A model generated the notes under the pieces. That model was not told where the DNA came from and did not search any database. It was given only the letters and a program-made list of their open reading frames with translations. This document shows, piece by piece, positions 25,344 to 34,539 of a stretch of 64,000 nt of DNA; the first letter of the stretch is position 1, and every line of letters begins with the position of its first letter. Source of the DNA: Seonamhaeicola maritimus (GTDB lineage: Bacteria; Bacteroidota; Bacteroidia; Flavobacteriales; Flavobacteriaceae); the NCBI RefSeq assembly GCF_008056315.1, contig NZ_VRKQ01000008.1, positions 248,001 to 312,000 on the forward strand. Reading direction: 5' to 3'. A program made the position numbers and the translations under genes.

Positions 25344-25416
25344 TTTGTAAAGAACTGTTTGAAATTAGTTGAAAAAAGATGGACTATTGATTTTTTGACA
25401 AGGATTTTTATTTAAA

Positions 25417-25439
25417 GCCGTCACTCGTGGGTAACGCCC
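25417..25439. repeat. Remnant of a dispersed intergenic repeat
   Basis: Contains GGGTAACGCC (25429-25438) preceded by a CGTCACTCGTG arm and followed by an A-rich stretch. The same ten-base core with the same A-rich tail recurs in the longer copy at 52647-52712. Shortness makes it uncertain. Confidence 0.4.
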
Positions 25440-25442
25440 AAA

Positions 25443-25470
25443 CAAAAAAAGAGCACTTTAGTAGTGCTCT
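25443..25470 (-). terminator. Intrinsic terminator of leuAB (minus strand)
   Basis: Stem AGAGCACT (25450-25457) with AGTGCTCT (25463-25470), loop TTAGT, preceded on plus by seven A. Read on the minus strand this is a hairpin followed by a T-run, 53 bases after the leuB stop. Confidence 0.85.
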
Positions 25471-25522
25471 CTTGATACGGACGTCTGTAGTTTAATTGTA
25501 CTTTGGTGACTAACTCAAATAA

Positions 25523-26635
25523 TTAAATGATTGTTGACTGTCCTAAATGTATATTAGTAAAGTTTAAGTTTGTTTCGTCTGGGTTATTTATAAAATCTTC
25601 AATAAAATCGCCCACTTTACTAGTGCTAATATTATCATATTTGGTGTTTAAATCTGGTGTGGTAATATGAAGTTTTAAAGATTTATCTACACCTTCTCTT
25701 ATCAAAGCAGCTTCGTCATACAATCCAAAATGGTCTAACAACATAGCAGCGCTTAAAATAGAGGCTATTGGGTTTGCAATACCTTTATTGGTGGCCTTAG
25801 TGTAGGCACCGTGAATTGGCTCAAACATAGCATGTTTATTCCCTATAGAAGCAGAGGCTAGTAAGCCAATAGAGCCAACAATTACACTGGCTTCTTCTGA
25901 TAATATATCACCAAACATGTTTTCTGTTAAAATAACATCAAACTGGCATGGGTTTATAATGAGTTCCATAGCTGCATTATCTATATACATGCAGTCCAAA
26001 GTTACATCTGGATATTCTGAAGCTATTTCATTAACTACGGTACGCCACAATCTGGAACTTGCCAAAACATTGGCTTTATCTACCAAAGTTAATTTACGTT
26101 TTCTACCCTGTGCTGCTTTAAATGCTAAATGCGCAATGCGTTCTATTTCGGTGCGTTTGTAAGCACAAACATCAGAAGCTTCATCATTGCTAAAATTCTT
26201 TTCGCCAAAGTAAATACCACTTGCCAATTCTCTGTAAATAAGAATATTGGTGCCTTTTATTTGCTTAATTTTTAGTGAAGATTTATTTAGTAAATCTTCG
26301 TAAGCAATTACAGGTCTTATGTTGGTGTATAAATCAAAGGTTTTTCTGAGTCCTAAAAGCCCTTGTTCTGGCCTTACGGTAGCAGACGGATCGTCATCAT
26401 ATTTAGGATGACCAATGGCGCCAAATAAAATAGCATCTGCTTTATCGCAAATGCTAATGGTTTCTTCTGGTAAAGGGATGCCTGTTGCATCCATAGCGCT
26501 AGCTCCAACTAATGCGTTGTTGAAGGTAAAGACATGGTTGTATTCCATAGCAATAGCTTTCAAAACCTTTACGGCTTGAGCGGTAACTTCTGGTCCAATA
26601 CCATCGCCAGGTAAAACAGCAATATTTAATTTCAT
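25523..26635 (-). CDS. leuB: 3-isopropylmalate dehydrogenase
   Basis: NAD-dependent oxidative decarboxylation of 3-isopropylmalate in leucine synthesis. The N-terminus LPGDGIGPEV and the central TENMFGDILSEEASVIVGSIG carry the family metal and substrate residues; ELASGIYFGEKNF and the Arg block (FDLYTNIRP) are also present. Length 370 is normal. It lies 20 bases after leuA on the minus strand. leuC and leuD are not in the window, so the rest of the leucine pathway is encoded elsewhere. A terminator follows. Confidence 0.94.
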   Translation of the reverse strand: MKLNIAVLPGDGIGPEVTAQAVKVLKAIAMEYNHVFTFNNALVGASAMDATGIPLPEETISICDKADAILFGAIGHPKYDDDPSATVRPEQGLLGLRKTFDLYTNIRPVIAYEDLLNKSSLKIKQIKGTNILIYRELASGIYFGEKNFSNDEASDVCAYKRTEIERIAHLAFKAAQGRKRKLTLVDKANVLASSRLWRTVVNEIASEYPDVTLDCMYIDNAAMELIINPCQFDVILTENMFGDILSEEASVIVGSIGLLASASIGNKHAMFEPIHGAYTKATNKGIANPIASILSAAMLLDHFGLYDEAALIREGVDKSLKLHITTPDLNTKYDNISTSKVGDFIEDFINNPDETNLNFTNIHLGQSTII

Positions 26636-26655
26636 CCCCCTTTAGAAAATTATAT

Positions 26656-27831
26656 TTAAGCTGAAGTGATTTCGTTGTAAACCGAACTCGACTCCACTAT
26701 TTGATGAATATCATTATCATCAACTTCTTTTTTCTTATCTGCAAATTCTAAGAATTTGGTGTAAATTTCGTCTAACTGAAGCTTGGTTAATTCGTAACCA
26801 ACATTTTTAGCTCTGTACGCTAATGCAGCTCTACCACTTCTGGCAGTTAATACAATAGCAGATTCTGTTACACCAACATCTTTTGGATCTATAATTTCGT
26901 ATGTTTCACGATTTTTAATTACACCATCTTGATGAATTCCAGAACTGTGAGCAAATGCGTTTGCACCAACTATAGCTTTGTTAGGTTGCGTGTAAATACC
27001 CATGCTATCAGACACTAATTGGCTAATTCCATAAAGCATTTCAGAGTTAATAGCTGTATCAATATTAAGATATGGGTGTTGTCTTAAAATCATAACTACT
27101 TCTTCTAAAGCAGTATTTCCTGCGCGCTCACCAATACCGTTAATAGTACACTCAATTTGACGCGCACCGTTAATAACACCTTCAATAGAATTAGCTGTTG
27201 CCAAACCTAAATCATTATGACAGTGACATGATAAAATAGCTTTATCAATCCCTTTTACATTTTCTTTTAGGTATTTAATTTTAGCACCATACTCATGTGG
27301 CAAACAGTATCCTGTTGTATCAGGAATGTTTAATACAGTTGCCCCAGCTTTAATAACAGCTTCACAAACTCTAGCTAAATATTCGTTATCTGTTCTACCA
27401 GCGTCTTCAGCATAAAACTCAACATCTTCAACAAAAGACTTAGCATAACTTACTGCTTTAACAGCACGTTCTATAATATCTTCTTGAGTAGATTTAAATT
27501 TAAATTTTATATGAGATTCTGAAGTTCCAATACCTGTATGTATTCTTGGAGTTTTAGCATATTTTAATGCTTCGGCAGCAACTTTTATATCGTTTTCAAC
27601 AGAGCGGGTTAGCCCACAAACTGTTGCATTTTTTACAATTTTTGAAATGGCTTCAACCGATTTGAAGTCGCCTGGACTAGAGACGGGAAACCCTGCTTCA
27701 ATAATATCTACACCTAATAGATCAAGCTGTTCTGCTATAACTAATTTCTGTTCAGTATTTAGTTTACAACCAGGAACTTGCTCACCATCGCGTAGGGTAG
27801 TGTCAAAAATTTGTACCTTATTATCAGACAT
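26656..27831 (-). CDS. leuA: 2-isopropylmalate synthase, short form
   Basis: Condenses acetyl-CoA with 2-oxoisovalerate. The DRE-TIM motif [13 protein letters not shown] is at the N-terminus and the metal-binding [16 protein letters not shown] is intact. Length is 391 residues, about 120-130 shorter than the common enzyme of about 510-520, because the C-terminal LeuA regulatory (leucine-binding) domain is absent. The frame ends cleanly and is followed by leuB. Without that domain leucine feedback should be weak, so control may lie in the upstream inverted repeats at 27856-27886. Homocitrate or citramalate synthases belong to the same superfamily, but the leuB neighbour supports leuA. Confidence 0.9.
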   Translation of the reverse strand: MSDNKVQIFDTTLRDGEQVPGCKLNTEQKLVIAEQLDLLGVDIIEAGFPVSSPGDFKSVEAISKIVKNATVCGLTRSVENDIKVAAEALKYAKTPRIHTGIGTSESHIKFKFKSTQEDIIERAVKAVSYAKSFVEDVEFYAEDAGRTDNEYLARVCEAVIKAGATVLNIPDTTGYCLPHEYGAKIKYLKENVKGIDKAILSCHCHNDLGLATANSIEGVINGARQIECTINGIGERAGNTALEEVVMILRQHPYLNIDTAINSEMLYGISQLVSDSMGIYTQPNKAIVGANAFAHSSGIHQDGVIKNRETYEIIDPKDVGVTESAIVLTARSGRAALAYRAKNVGYELTKLQLDEIYTKFLEFADKKKEVDDNDIHQIVESSSVYNEITSA

Positions 27832-27855
27832 TTATTAAAATATATTTTCTTATTC

Positions 27856-27886
27856 TTTTACGAATGTATATTTTGGTTTCGTAAAA
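27856..27886. promoter_or_regulatory. Inverted repeat upstream of leuA, candidate operator
   Basis: Perfect 9-base arms TTTTACGAA (27856-27864) and TTCGTAAAA (27878-27886) separated by 13 bases, 25-55 bases upstream of the leuA start. A third half-site, TTTTTACGA, begins near 27904. The arrangement is that of a dimeric or multimeric repressor/activator site. The binding protein is unknown. Confidence 0.5.
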
Positions 27887-27966
27887 CGCTAAACTTTAAT
27901 TTATTTTTTACGACGTTTAACGGATTTTAACCATTGTTAAAAACATGTTATTCAGTTATTTAAGTG

Positions 27967-27974
27967 TATTTTTG
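27967..27974 (+). promoter_or_regulatory. -7 promoter box of the helical-repeat protein gene
   Basis: TATTTTTG is an exact match to the Bacteroidota TAnnTTTG element, ending only five bases before the ATG at 27980. The transcript would be leaderless or nearly so. A -33 partner is not clear. Confidence 0.5.
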
Positions 27975-27979
27975 TAACT

Positions 27980-29530
27980 ATGACAAGAGAGCAAAAAGAT
28001 AATTTGTTTGTTTTAGTAAAGTCTTTGTCGAAATCTGAAAAAAGACAATTTAAATTGTACGTTGGAAGATTGGGTGTCAATGAAGACTCTAAGTTTCTTT
28101 TGTTGTTTAATATTTTGGATAAATTACCAAGATATGACGAGGCAGCCATTTTGAAAAAAGGCATTGTTAAAAAACAACAGCTTTCTAACTTAAAAGCACA
28201 CCTTTACAAACAAATATTAATTAGTTTACGTTTAAACCCTTCACATCAAGATATTCGGGTACAAATTCGTGAACAGTTAGATTTTGCAACCATTTTATAT
28301 CATAAAGGTTTATATAAGCAAAGCTTGAAAATCTTAGATAAGGCAAAGAATTTAGCTATTGCTAATGAAGAAAAAAACATTGCTTACGAGATTGTTGAAC
28401 TCGAAAAAATTATTGAATCTCAATACATTACGCGTAGCTTAAGTAATAGGGCAGATGAGTTAACAGTACAAGCCAAAGAGTTGAGTTTGCAAAATGTTGT
28501 GGCGAGTAAATTGTCTAATTTATCATTGCAATTGTATGGTTTGTTCTTAAAAACGGGTTATGTTAAAAATGACGCAGAGAATAAACGTATTACGGAGTAT
28601 TTTAATGCGCGCTTGCCAAAATATGATATAAATACCCTTGGTTTTCGTGAGAAATTGTGGTTATATAAAGCCCATTTATGGTATAGCTTTTTAACTCAAG
28701 ATTTTCTTTCTTGTTATAAATATGCCTTAAAATGGGTGAACCTTTTTTATGATAATAAAGACATGATTGCGTTGAATCCTGTATTCTTCCTTAGAGGAAA
28801 TCATTATTTGTTAGAATCATTATTCTATTTGCGTAAATATGACAAGTTCAAGGAGTATCTTTTTAAATTAGAGACTGTTACTAAAGAAAAGGGGTTTCCT
28901 ATTGATGATAATATTGAAGGTTTAGTATTCTTGTATCTCTACAGCAATAAATTCAATTTACATTTTATTGAAGGTAGCTTTAAGGCTGGTTTGCCTTTAA
29001 TTGATGAGGTGCTTGAAGAGTTGAAAAAATATCAAAACCGTATTGATGAGCATCACTTTATGGTATTTTATTATAAGATAGCCAGTATGTATTTTGGTGC
29101 CGGAGATAATAAAGGATGCATTCAGTTTTTAGATAAAATTATTAGTAATAAATCGCTTCAAATGCGTGAGGATTTATTATGTTTCTCTAGAATATTAAAT
29201 CTGGTGGCTCACTATGAAGCTGGTTTGGATTATAATTTAGATGTACTCATAAAAAGCACCTATAAGTTTTTAATTAAGATGGAAGACTTATATGAAGTTC
29301 AGAAAGAATTCATTAAGTTTTTACGTGGTTTAGGAGATATTTATCCGCATGAGGTTAAGAACGAGTTCATTAAGCTTCATGATAAATTGAAAGAGTTTGA
29401 AGATGATCCTTATCAAAGTAGGGCTTTCTTGTATCTAGATATTATTTCGTGGTTAGAATCTAAGATTGAAAACAAGCCAATTGCTGAAGTAATTAGTAGT
29501 AAATTCAAAGCTAATTTGATTGAAAACTAA
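27980..29530 (+). CDS. Conserved hypothetical helical-repeat (TPR-like) protein
   Basis: A 516-residue soluble protein of unknown function. It has no signal peptide or membrane segment, and its composition is rich in Leu, Lys, Tyr and Phe. The sequence reads as a chain of amphipathic helices, with TPR-like pairs around residues 95-160 (FATILYHKGLYKQSLKILDKA) and 355-420 (YYKIASMYFGAGDNKGCIQFL). The N-terminal motif FVLVKSLSKSEKRQFKLY is distinctive. It is divergent from leuA and followed by the SAM riboswitch of the methionine operon, so it appears monocistronic. I know similar proteins as uncharacterised in flavobacteria; a scaffold or interaction role is inference only. Confidence 0.7.
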   Translation: MTREQKDNLFVLVKSLSKSEKRQFKLYVGRLGVNEDSKFLLLFNILDKLPRYDEAAILKKGIVKKQQLSNLKAHLYKQILISLRLNPSHQDIRVQIREQLDFATILYHKGLYKQSLKILDKAKNLAIANEEKNIAYEIVELEKIIESQYITRSLSNRADELTVQAKELSLQNVVASKLSNLSLQLYGLFLKTGYVKNDAENKRITEYFNARLPKYDINTLGFREKLWLYKAHLWYSFLTQDFLSCYKYALKWVNLFYDNKDMIALNPVFFLRGNHYLLESLFYLRKYDKFKEYLFKLETVTKEKGFPIDDNIEGLVFLYLYSNKFNLHFIEGSFKAGLPLIDEVLEELKKYQNRIDEHHFMVFYYKIASMYFGAGDNKGCIQFLDKIISNKSLQMREDLLCFSRILNLVAHYEAGLDYNLDVLIKSTYKFLIKMEDLYEVQKEFIKFLRGLGDIYPHEVKNEFIKLHDKLKEFEDDPYQSRAFLYLDIISWLESKIENKPIAEVISSKFKANLIEN

Positions 29531-29572
29531 AATTTTTCGATAAAAAATTAGGATTTTAACTTTTTCTGACTG

Positions 29573-29580
29573 AATATTTG
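29573..29580 (+). promoter_or_regulatory. Candidate -7 box of the metY transcript
   Basis: AATATTTG is one base from TAnnTTTG and lies 31 bases before the riboswitch P1 stem at 29611. No clear -33 element was identified. Confidence 0.35.
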
Positions 29581-29610
29581 CATTCACAAAGTTCAAAGAC
29601 TTATTGAAAT

Positions 29611-29732
29611 GTTATCAAGAAAGGTGGAGGGATTAGACCCTGTGAAACCTTAGCAACCCTTTAAACTTATTAAAGAAGGTGCTAAATTCTACTTAAATTA
29701 CCAATTCATTTATTGGTGTTTGGATAGATAAC
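29611..29732 (+). ncRNA. SAM-I (S-box) riboswitch upstream of metY
   Basis: Conserved S-box elements are present in order: P1 strand GTTATC (29611-29616), AAGAAAGGTGGAGGGATTAGACCC, GAAACCTTAGCAACC, AAGGTGCTAAATTC and the closing P1 strand GATAAC (29727-29732). It binds S-adenosylmethionine and reduces expression of the downstream methionine genes. A hairpin AAAATTAC/GTAATTTT (29738-29758) follows and is the likely expression platform, though the T-run after it is weak. A second copy of this riboswitch controls metH at 48769. Confidence 0.93.
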
Positions 29733-29737
29733 TCAAC

Positions 29738-29758
29738 AAAATTACTTTCTGTAATTTT
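29738..29758 (+). terminator. Hairpin after the metY SAM riboswitch (expression platform candidate)
   Basis: Stem AAAATTAC (29738-29745) with GTAATTTT (29751-29758), loop TTTCT, six bases after riboswitch P1. The downstream sequence AAAATTCTTT has only a poor T-tract, so termination strength is uncertain. Confidence 0.45.
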
Positions 29759-29846
29759 AAAATTCTTTATAACATTTTTCTAATAAGTATGCCTTTTAAG
29801 GTGTTGACTTTTAAATTAATTTATTAATTAAAAAAAAATTAGAAAA

Positions 29847-31121
29847 ATGAGCGATCAAAAATTAGCAACAAACGCATTACATGCAGGACATGATGTAACA
29901 GCAAATGGAGGTGCAAGGGCAGTGCCTATTTACCAAACTACGTCTTACGTTTTTAACGATTCTGAGCATGCTGCAAACCTTTTCTCCTTACAGGAATTAG
30001 GATTTATTTATACCAGATTAAACAATCCCACAAATCAAATCTTACAAGAGCGTTTAGCTTCTGTTGAAGGTGGAGTTGGAGCCGTAGTTTTTGCTTCAGG
30101 AACTGCAGCTATTTCAACGGGTTTATTGACTTTATTAAAATCAGGAGATCATATTGTAGCTTCTAGTAGTTTATATGGAGGTACGTATAATTTATTAAGT
30201 GTTACACTACCAAGATTAGGTATTACCACTACGTTTGTTGATGCATCAAACCCCGATAATTTTGCTGAGGCTGTTCAAGATAATACAAGAGCTTTTTTTG
30301 TAGAATCTTTAGGTAATCCAAAATTAGATGTATTAGATTTAGAAGTAATTTCAGTTCATTCTAAGGCTGCAGGCGTTCCATTTATTGTAGACAATACGGT
30401 AGCTACTCCAGCGCTTTTAAATCCTATTAAGCACGGGGCAAACATTGTAATTCATTCATTAACAAAATATATAGGTGGTCAAGGAACATCTTTAGGCGGT
30501 GCTATTATTGATGCTGGAACTTTTGATTGGTCTAATGGTAAATTCCCTGAGTTTACAGAGCCATCAGCTGGATATCACGGACTAAAATATTACGAAACGC
30601 TTGGAGCAGCTTCGTATACATTCAAATTAATTCTGGAAGGATTACGTGATTTTGGTGGCGCTTTAAGTCCAACAAATGCTTTTAATATCCTTCAAGGTTT
30701 AGAAACATTACCAGTTAGAATTAAGCAACATAGTGCTAATGCTTTAGAACTAGCAAAATGGTTGGAAGATCAACCAGAAGTAGCTTGGGTAAATTATCCT
30801 GGTTTAGAAAGTAGTAATTATAAAGATTTAGCAGACAAATATTTACCTAATGGTCAAAGCGGAATTGTTACCTTTGGAGCCAAAGGTGGTTTTGAAGCGG
30901 CTAAAACCATTGCGGATAAGACTAAAGTATTCTCATTATTAGCAAATATTGGAGATACAAAATCATTAATAATACATCCGTCAAGCACAACACATCAGCA
31001 GTTAAGTGAAGATGAGCAAGCTTCGGCAGGAGTAACACCTGATTTAATTAGATTGTCTGTTGGGATAGAAGATATAGATGATTTAAAAGCAGATTTAAAA
31101 GCTTCTTTTACAGAAATATAA
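29847..31121 (+). CDS. metY: O-acetylhomoserine sulfhydrylase (PLP-dependent)
   Basis: A 424-residue Cys/Met-metabolism PLP enzyme converting O-acetylhomoserine and sulfide to homocysteine. The start ADQKLATNALHAGHDV-like opening, VPIYQTTSYVF, ALASGTAAIS-type block and the PLP-Lys region HSLTKYIGGQGTSLGG are typical of the long MetY class, as is the insert around SNGKFPEFTEPSAGYHG. It is the first gene after a SAM-I riboswitch and 15 bases before the MetX-containing fusion that makes its substrate. The sulfide would come from the sulfite reductase encoded 11 kb downstream. Confidence 0.93.
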   Translation: MSDQKLATNALHAGHDVTANGGARAVPIYQTTSYVFNDSEHAANLFSLQELGFIYTRLNNPTNQILQERLASVEGGVGAVVFASGTAAISTGLLTLLKSGDHIVASSSLYGGTYNLLSVTLPRLGITTTFVDASNPDNFAEAVQDNTRAFFVESLGNPKLDVLDLEVISVHSKAAGVPFIVDNTVATPALLNPIKHGANIVIHSLTKYIGGQGTSLGGAIIDAGTFDWSNGKFPEFTEPSAGYHGLKYYETLGAASYTFKLILEGLRDFGGALSPTNAFNILQGLETLPVRIKQHSANALELAKWLEDQPEVAWVNYPGLESSNYKDLADKYLPNGQSGIVTFGAKGGFEAAKTIADKTKVFSLLANIGDTKSLIIHPSSTTHQQLSEDEQASAGVTPDLIRLSVGIEDIDDLKADLKASFTEI

Positions 31122-31136
31122 AAAAGAAAATTAAAG

Positions 31137-34100
31137 TTGAAAGACGCGTTACAACATATCATTATTAATAACTACACAACGGTTAGTGGTGTACTTAATC
31201 CTGAGATTAAGTTAAGTTATCAAGTCTTTGGGCAATCTTTAGGTTCGGCACCCATTGTTTTGGTAAATCATGCCTTAACTGGAAACAGTAATGTGGCCGG
31301 AGAAACAGGTTGGTGGAAAGATTTGATTGGAAAAAATAAAGTTATTGATACAAATCTTTATTCGGTGCTAACCTTTAATATTCCAGGTAACGGATTTGAT
31401 GGCTTTGTCATAGATAATTACAAAGATTTTGTAGCACGTGATGTTGCAAGACTGTTTTTACAAGGGCTAAAAGAACTTAATACAGGGCAAATTTATGCAA
31501 CCATTGGAGGTTCTTTAGGTGGAGGTATTGCTTGGGAAATGGCAGTTTTACAACCTGATTTCACAGAACATTTAATTGTTGTGGCGACCGATTGGAAATC
31601 AACAGATTGGTTAATTGCTAATTGCCAAATTCAAGAGCAATTCTTATTAAATTCTAAACATCCGGTGCATGATGCCAGAATGCACGCTATGTTGTGTTAC
31701 AGAACACCAGAATCTTTTAAAGAACGTTTTCAGCGTTCAAAAAATGACGATTTAGAAATTTTCAATGTAGAGAGTTGGTTATTACATCATGGTAAGAAGT
31801 TACAGGAACGTTTTCAGTTGTCTGCTTACAAATTAATGAATCAATTATTAAAGACCATTGATGTAACTAAAGATAGGGCAAGTAATTTCAATGTACTAGA
31901 AAACATTGAAGCCAAAATACATATTGTTGGCGTAGATTCTGATTTGTTTTTTACTGCGGAAGAAAACCGTGAAACACACAAGCAGTTGGCCTTAACCCAT
32001 CCAAATGTAACTTATAATGAGATACATTCGGTACACGGACATGATGCCTTTTTAATGGAATACGATCAGCTTGAAAAAATTGTAGAAGGCATTTTTGTGC
32101 CAAATTCTAAAAGAAGAAGAATGAAAATATTGAAGTTCGGGGGGAAATCTCTGGCTAATGGAAAAGGACTAGATACAGTCCTTTCCATAATAGAAAATAA
32201 AGTAAATGCAGGAGAGCGTATTAGTGTTGTGGTTTCAGCACGTGGTTCTGCTACTGACGATTTAGAAGCCATTTTAAACCAAGTTATAAAAGGTGAAGAC
32301 TATAAAGATGATTTAGAGGAGTTTAAAACGTATCAGTCTGAGCCATCAAAAACAATTGATTTTTCAGAGGAGTTTTCGGTTTTAGAAAAGTTGTTTGAAG
32401 GTATTAGTTTGTTGCGTGATTATAGTAAGAAAACCAAGGATAATATTTTGGCTCAGGGTGAATTATTATCAGTTAAATTAATAACCAATCTTCTTAATGA
32501 AAGGGGTGTTGAAGCTAAATCAACCGATTCAAGAGAGCTTATAAAAACTGATGAGTCTTTTGGAAATGCACAACCTTTATCAAAATTATCTAAAGAGAAC
32601 ATCAAAGATTATTTCAAGAAAAACAATGGTGTTGTAAATGTGGTTACCGGGTTTATTGCTTCTAATATGAAGAATGAAACTACAACCTTAGGGAGAAACG
32701 GTAGTAACTATACGGCGGCGCTATTAGCTAACTTTTTAGATGCTGAAGAATTACAAAATTATACGCATGTTAGTGGTATTTATACGGCAGACCCAAGTTT
32801 AGTATCAGATGCGCAACAGATAAGAGAGTTGTCTTTTAGTGAAGCCAATGAATTGGCAAATTTTGGGACTTCGGTATTACACGCCAAAACTATCATTCCA
32901 TTAGTAGAGAAAAATATCAACTTGCGTATTTTAAATACGTTTAATGCAGATGATGAAGGTACTTTAATTACTGCAAAACCAAGTACTAAAGAAGTAACTT
33001 CATTATCGGTATTAGATAATGTGGCACTACTTAATTTAGAAGGTAGAGGTTTGTTGGGTAAGATTGGAGTAGATGCTAGAATTTTTGGTGCTTTAAGTAG
33101 TTACGGGATTAGTGTAAGTATTGTGTCTCAAGGGTCATCTGAAAGAGGTATTGGTCTTATTATTGATGCAGACCAAGCAACACAAGCGGTAATTGCTTTA
33201 GAACGAGAATTTGAAAGTGATTTCTACTCACAAGATGTAAACAAGATTGATGTGGTAGATGACGTTGCTGTTATCTCAATTATTGGAATAGAATTGAGTT
33301 CATTTCACAAACCTTTTAACGCTTTAATTAAGAATCAAATTACGCCGTTGCTTTTCAATAATACGGTGACAGGAAAGAACGTAAGTTTGGTGGTTAAAAA
33401 AACGCAGCTTCATAAAGCCTTAAATGTAATTCATGGCGAAGTATTTGGGATTTCTAAAAAGATAAACATTGCCATTTTTGGTCATGGAGGTGTTGGTGGT
33501 GCTTTAATTAATCAGATATTAAAGTCTAAAGATGATATTGAAGAACGAAAAGGTATCAACTTAAATGTTTTTGCAATTGCGAATTCGAAGAAGTTGTTAT
33601 TAGATAAAAATGGTGTTGATACAAATTGGCAAGAAGCCATTGCTTCAAGCCCTTATGATAGCTCTATTGATGATATTATCACTTATGCAAAAAACCATCA
33701 TTTAGAAAACTTAATAGCGGTAGATAATACAGCAAGCTCTACTTTTTATCAAAATTATGTGCCTTTAGTTGAAGCAGGATTTGATTTGGTGTCTTCTAAT
33801 AAAATAGCGAACACCATTGATCATTCGTTCTATACAGAATTAAGAGAGCAACTAGAGGAAAACAATAAACAGTATCTTTATGAAACTACGGTTGGTGCAG
33901 GTTTACCTTTAATTGATACTATTAAATTACTACACGAATCAGGTGAGAATATTACAAGAATTAGAGGGGTGTTTTCAGGAACTTTAAGTTATTTATTTAA
34001 TAATTTCTCTGTTCAGGATAAGCCATTTAGTGCCATTATTCAGGAAACGGTTGATAAGGGTTTTACTGAACCAGATCCTCGTGAAGATTTTTCAGGGAAT

Positions 34101-34535
34101 GATGTAGCTAGAAAGTTGTTAATATTGGCTCGTGAGCTTGATTTACAAAATGAATTTGAAGATGTGTCTGTATTGAATCTAATACCAGAAGCATATAGAG
34201 ATATTTCGGTAGAAGAATTTTTAAGTAAATTAAATGTTCTAGATGATCAATACCAAAAGATAAAAGACAATCAAGAAACCGGACATGTATTAAGATATGT
34301 TGGTGATTTATCTGGAGATTTATCGCAAGACAAAGGAATTCTAGAAGTGAAATTAGTATCAATACCAGAAGATAGTACTTTGGGTCACGTAAAAGGATCT
34401 GATGCTATTTTTGAAATATTTACGGAAAGTTATGGAGAACAACCTATAGTCATCCAAGGAGCAGGAGCAGGAGCTGAAGTTACAGCACGTGGAGTTTTTG
34501 GAGATATTTTAAGGTTGTCTAAGCATATTAATTAG
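31137..34535 (+). CDS. Triple fusion: homoserine O-acetyltransferase (MetX-like) - aspartate kinase - homoserine dehydrogenase
   Basis: A 1132-residue protein with three enzymes in one frame. Residues 1-328 are a MetX-like alpha/beta hydrolase: NHALTGNSN, nucleophile elbow GGSLGGG (Ser126), GVDSD (Asp267) and HGHDAFL (His302). Residues 329 to about 770 are an aspartokinase: MKILKFGGKSLANG, GRNGSNYTAALLA, GIYTADPSLV and ACT domains. Residues 776-1132 are homoserine dehydrogenase: IAIFGHGGVGGALI and TVGAGLPLIDTIK. It thus covers aspartate phosphorylation, homoserine formation and its acetylation; only aspartate-semialdehyde dehydrogenase is missing. The start codon is TTG. An internal ATG at 32121 could also express the kinase-dehydrogenase part alone. 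It lies between metY and metZ. Confidence 0.92.
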   Translation: MKDALQHIIINNYTTVSGVLNPEIKLSYQVFGQSLGSAPIVLVNHALTGNSNVAGETGWWKDLIGKNKVIDTNLYSVLTFNIPGNGFDGFVIDNYKDFVARDVARLFLQGLKELNTGQIYATIGGSLGGGIAWEMAVLQPDFTEHLIVVATDWKSTDWLIANCQIQEQFLLNSKHPVHDARMHAMLCYRTPESFKERFQRSKNDDLEIFNVESWLLHHGKKLQERFQLSAYKLMNQLLKTIDVTKDRASNFNVLENIEAKIHIVGVDSDLFFTAEENRETHKQLALTHPNVTYNEIHSVHGHDAFLMEYDQLEKIVEGIFVPNSKRRRMKILKFGGKSLANGKGLDTVLSIIENKVNAGERISVVVSARGSATDDLEAILNQVIKGEDYKDDLEEFKTYQSEPSKTIDFSEEFSVLEKLFEGISLLRDYSKKTKDNILAQGELLSVKLITNLLNERGVEAKSTDSRELIKTDESFGNAQPLSKLSKENIKDYFKKNNGVVNVVTGFIASNMKNETTTLGRNGSNYTAALLANFLDAEELQNYTHVSGIYTADPSLVSDAQQIRELSFSEANELANFGTSVLHAKTIIPLVEKNINLRILNTFNADDEGTLITAKPSTKEVTSLSVLDNVALLNLEGRGLLGKIGVDARIFGALSSYGISVSIVSQGSSERGIGLIIDADQATQAVIALEREFESDFYSQDVNKIDVVDDVAVISIIGIELSSFHKPFNALIKNQITPLLFNNTVTGKNVSLVVKKTQLHKALNVIHGEVFGISKKINIAIFGHGGVGGALINQILKSKDDIEERKGINLNVFAIANSKKLLLDKNGVDTNWQEAIASSPYDSSIDDIITYAKNHHLENLIAVDNTASSTFYQNYVPLVEAGFDLVSSNKIANTIDHSFYTELREQLEENNKQYLYETTVGAGLPLIDTIKLLHESGENITRIRGVFSGTLSYLFNNFSVQDKPFSAIIQETVDKGFTEPDPREDFSGNDVARKLLILARELDLQNEFEDVSVLNLIPEAYRDISVEEFLSKLNVLDDQYQKIKDNQETGHVLRYVGDLSGDLSQDKGILEVKLVSIPEDSTLGHVKGSDAIFEIFTESYGEQPIVIQGAGAGAEVTARGVFGDILRLSKHIN

Positions 34536-34539
34536 AGTT

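Noticed and set aside
27832-27979. Leucine leader peptide upstream of leuA
   Set aside because: No short ORF with Leu codons and no terminator hairpin found on the minus strand; inverted repeats suggest protein-mediated control instead.
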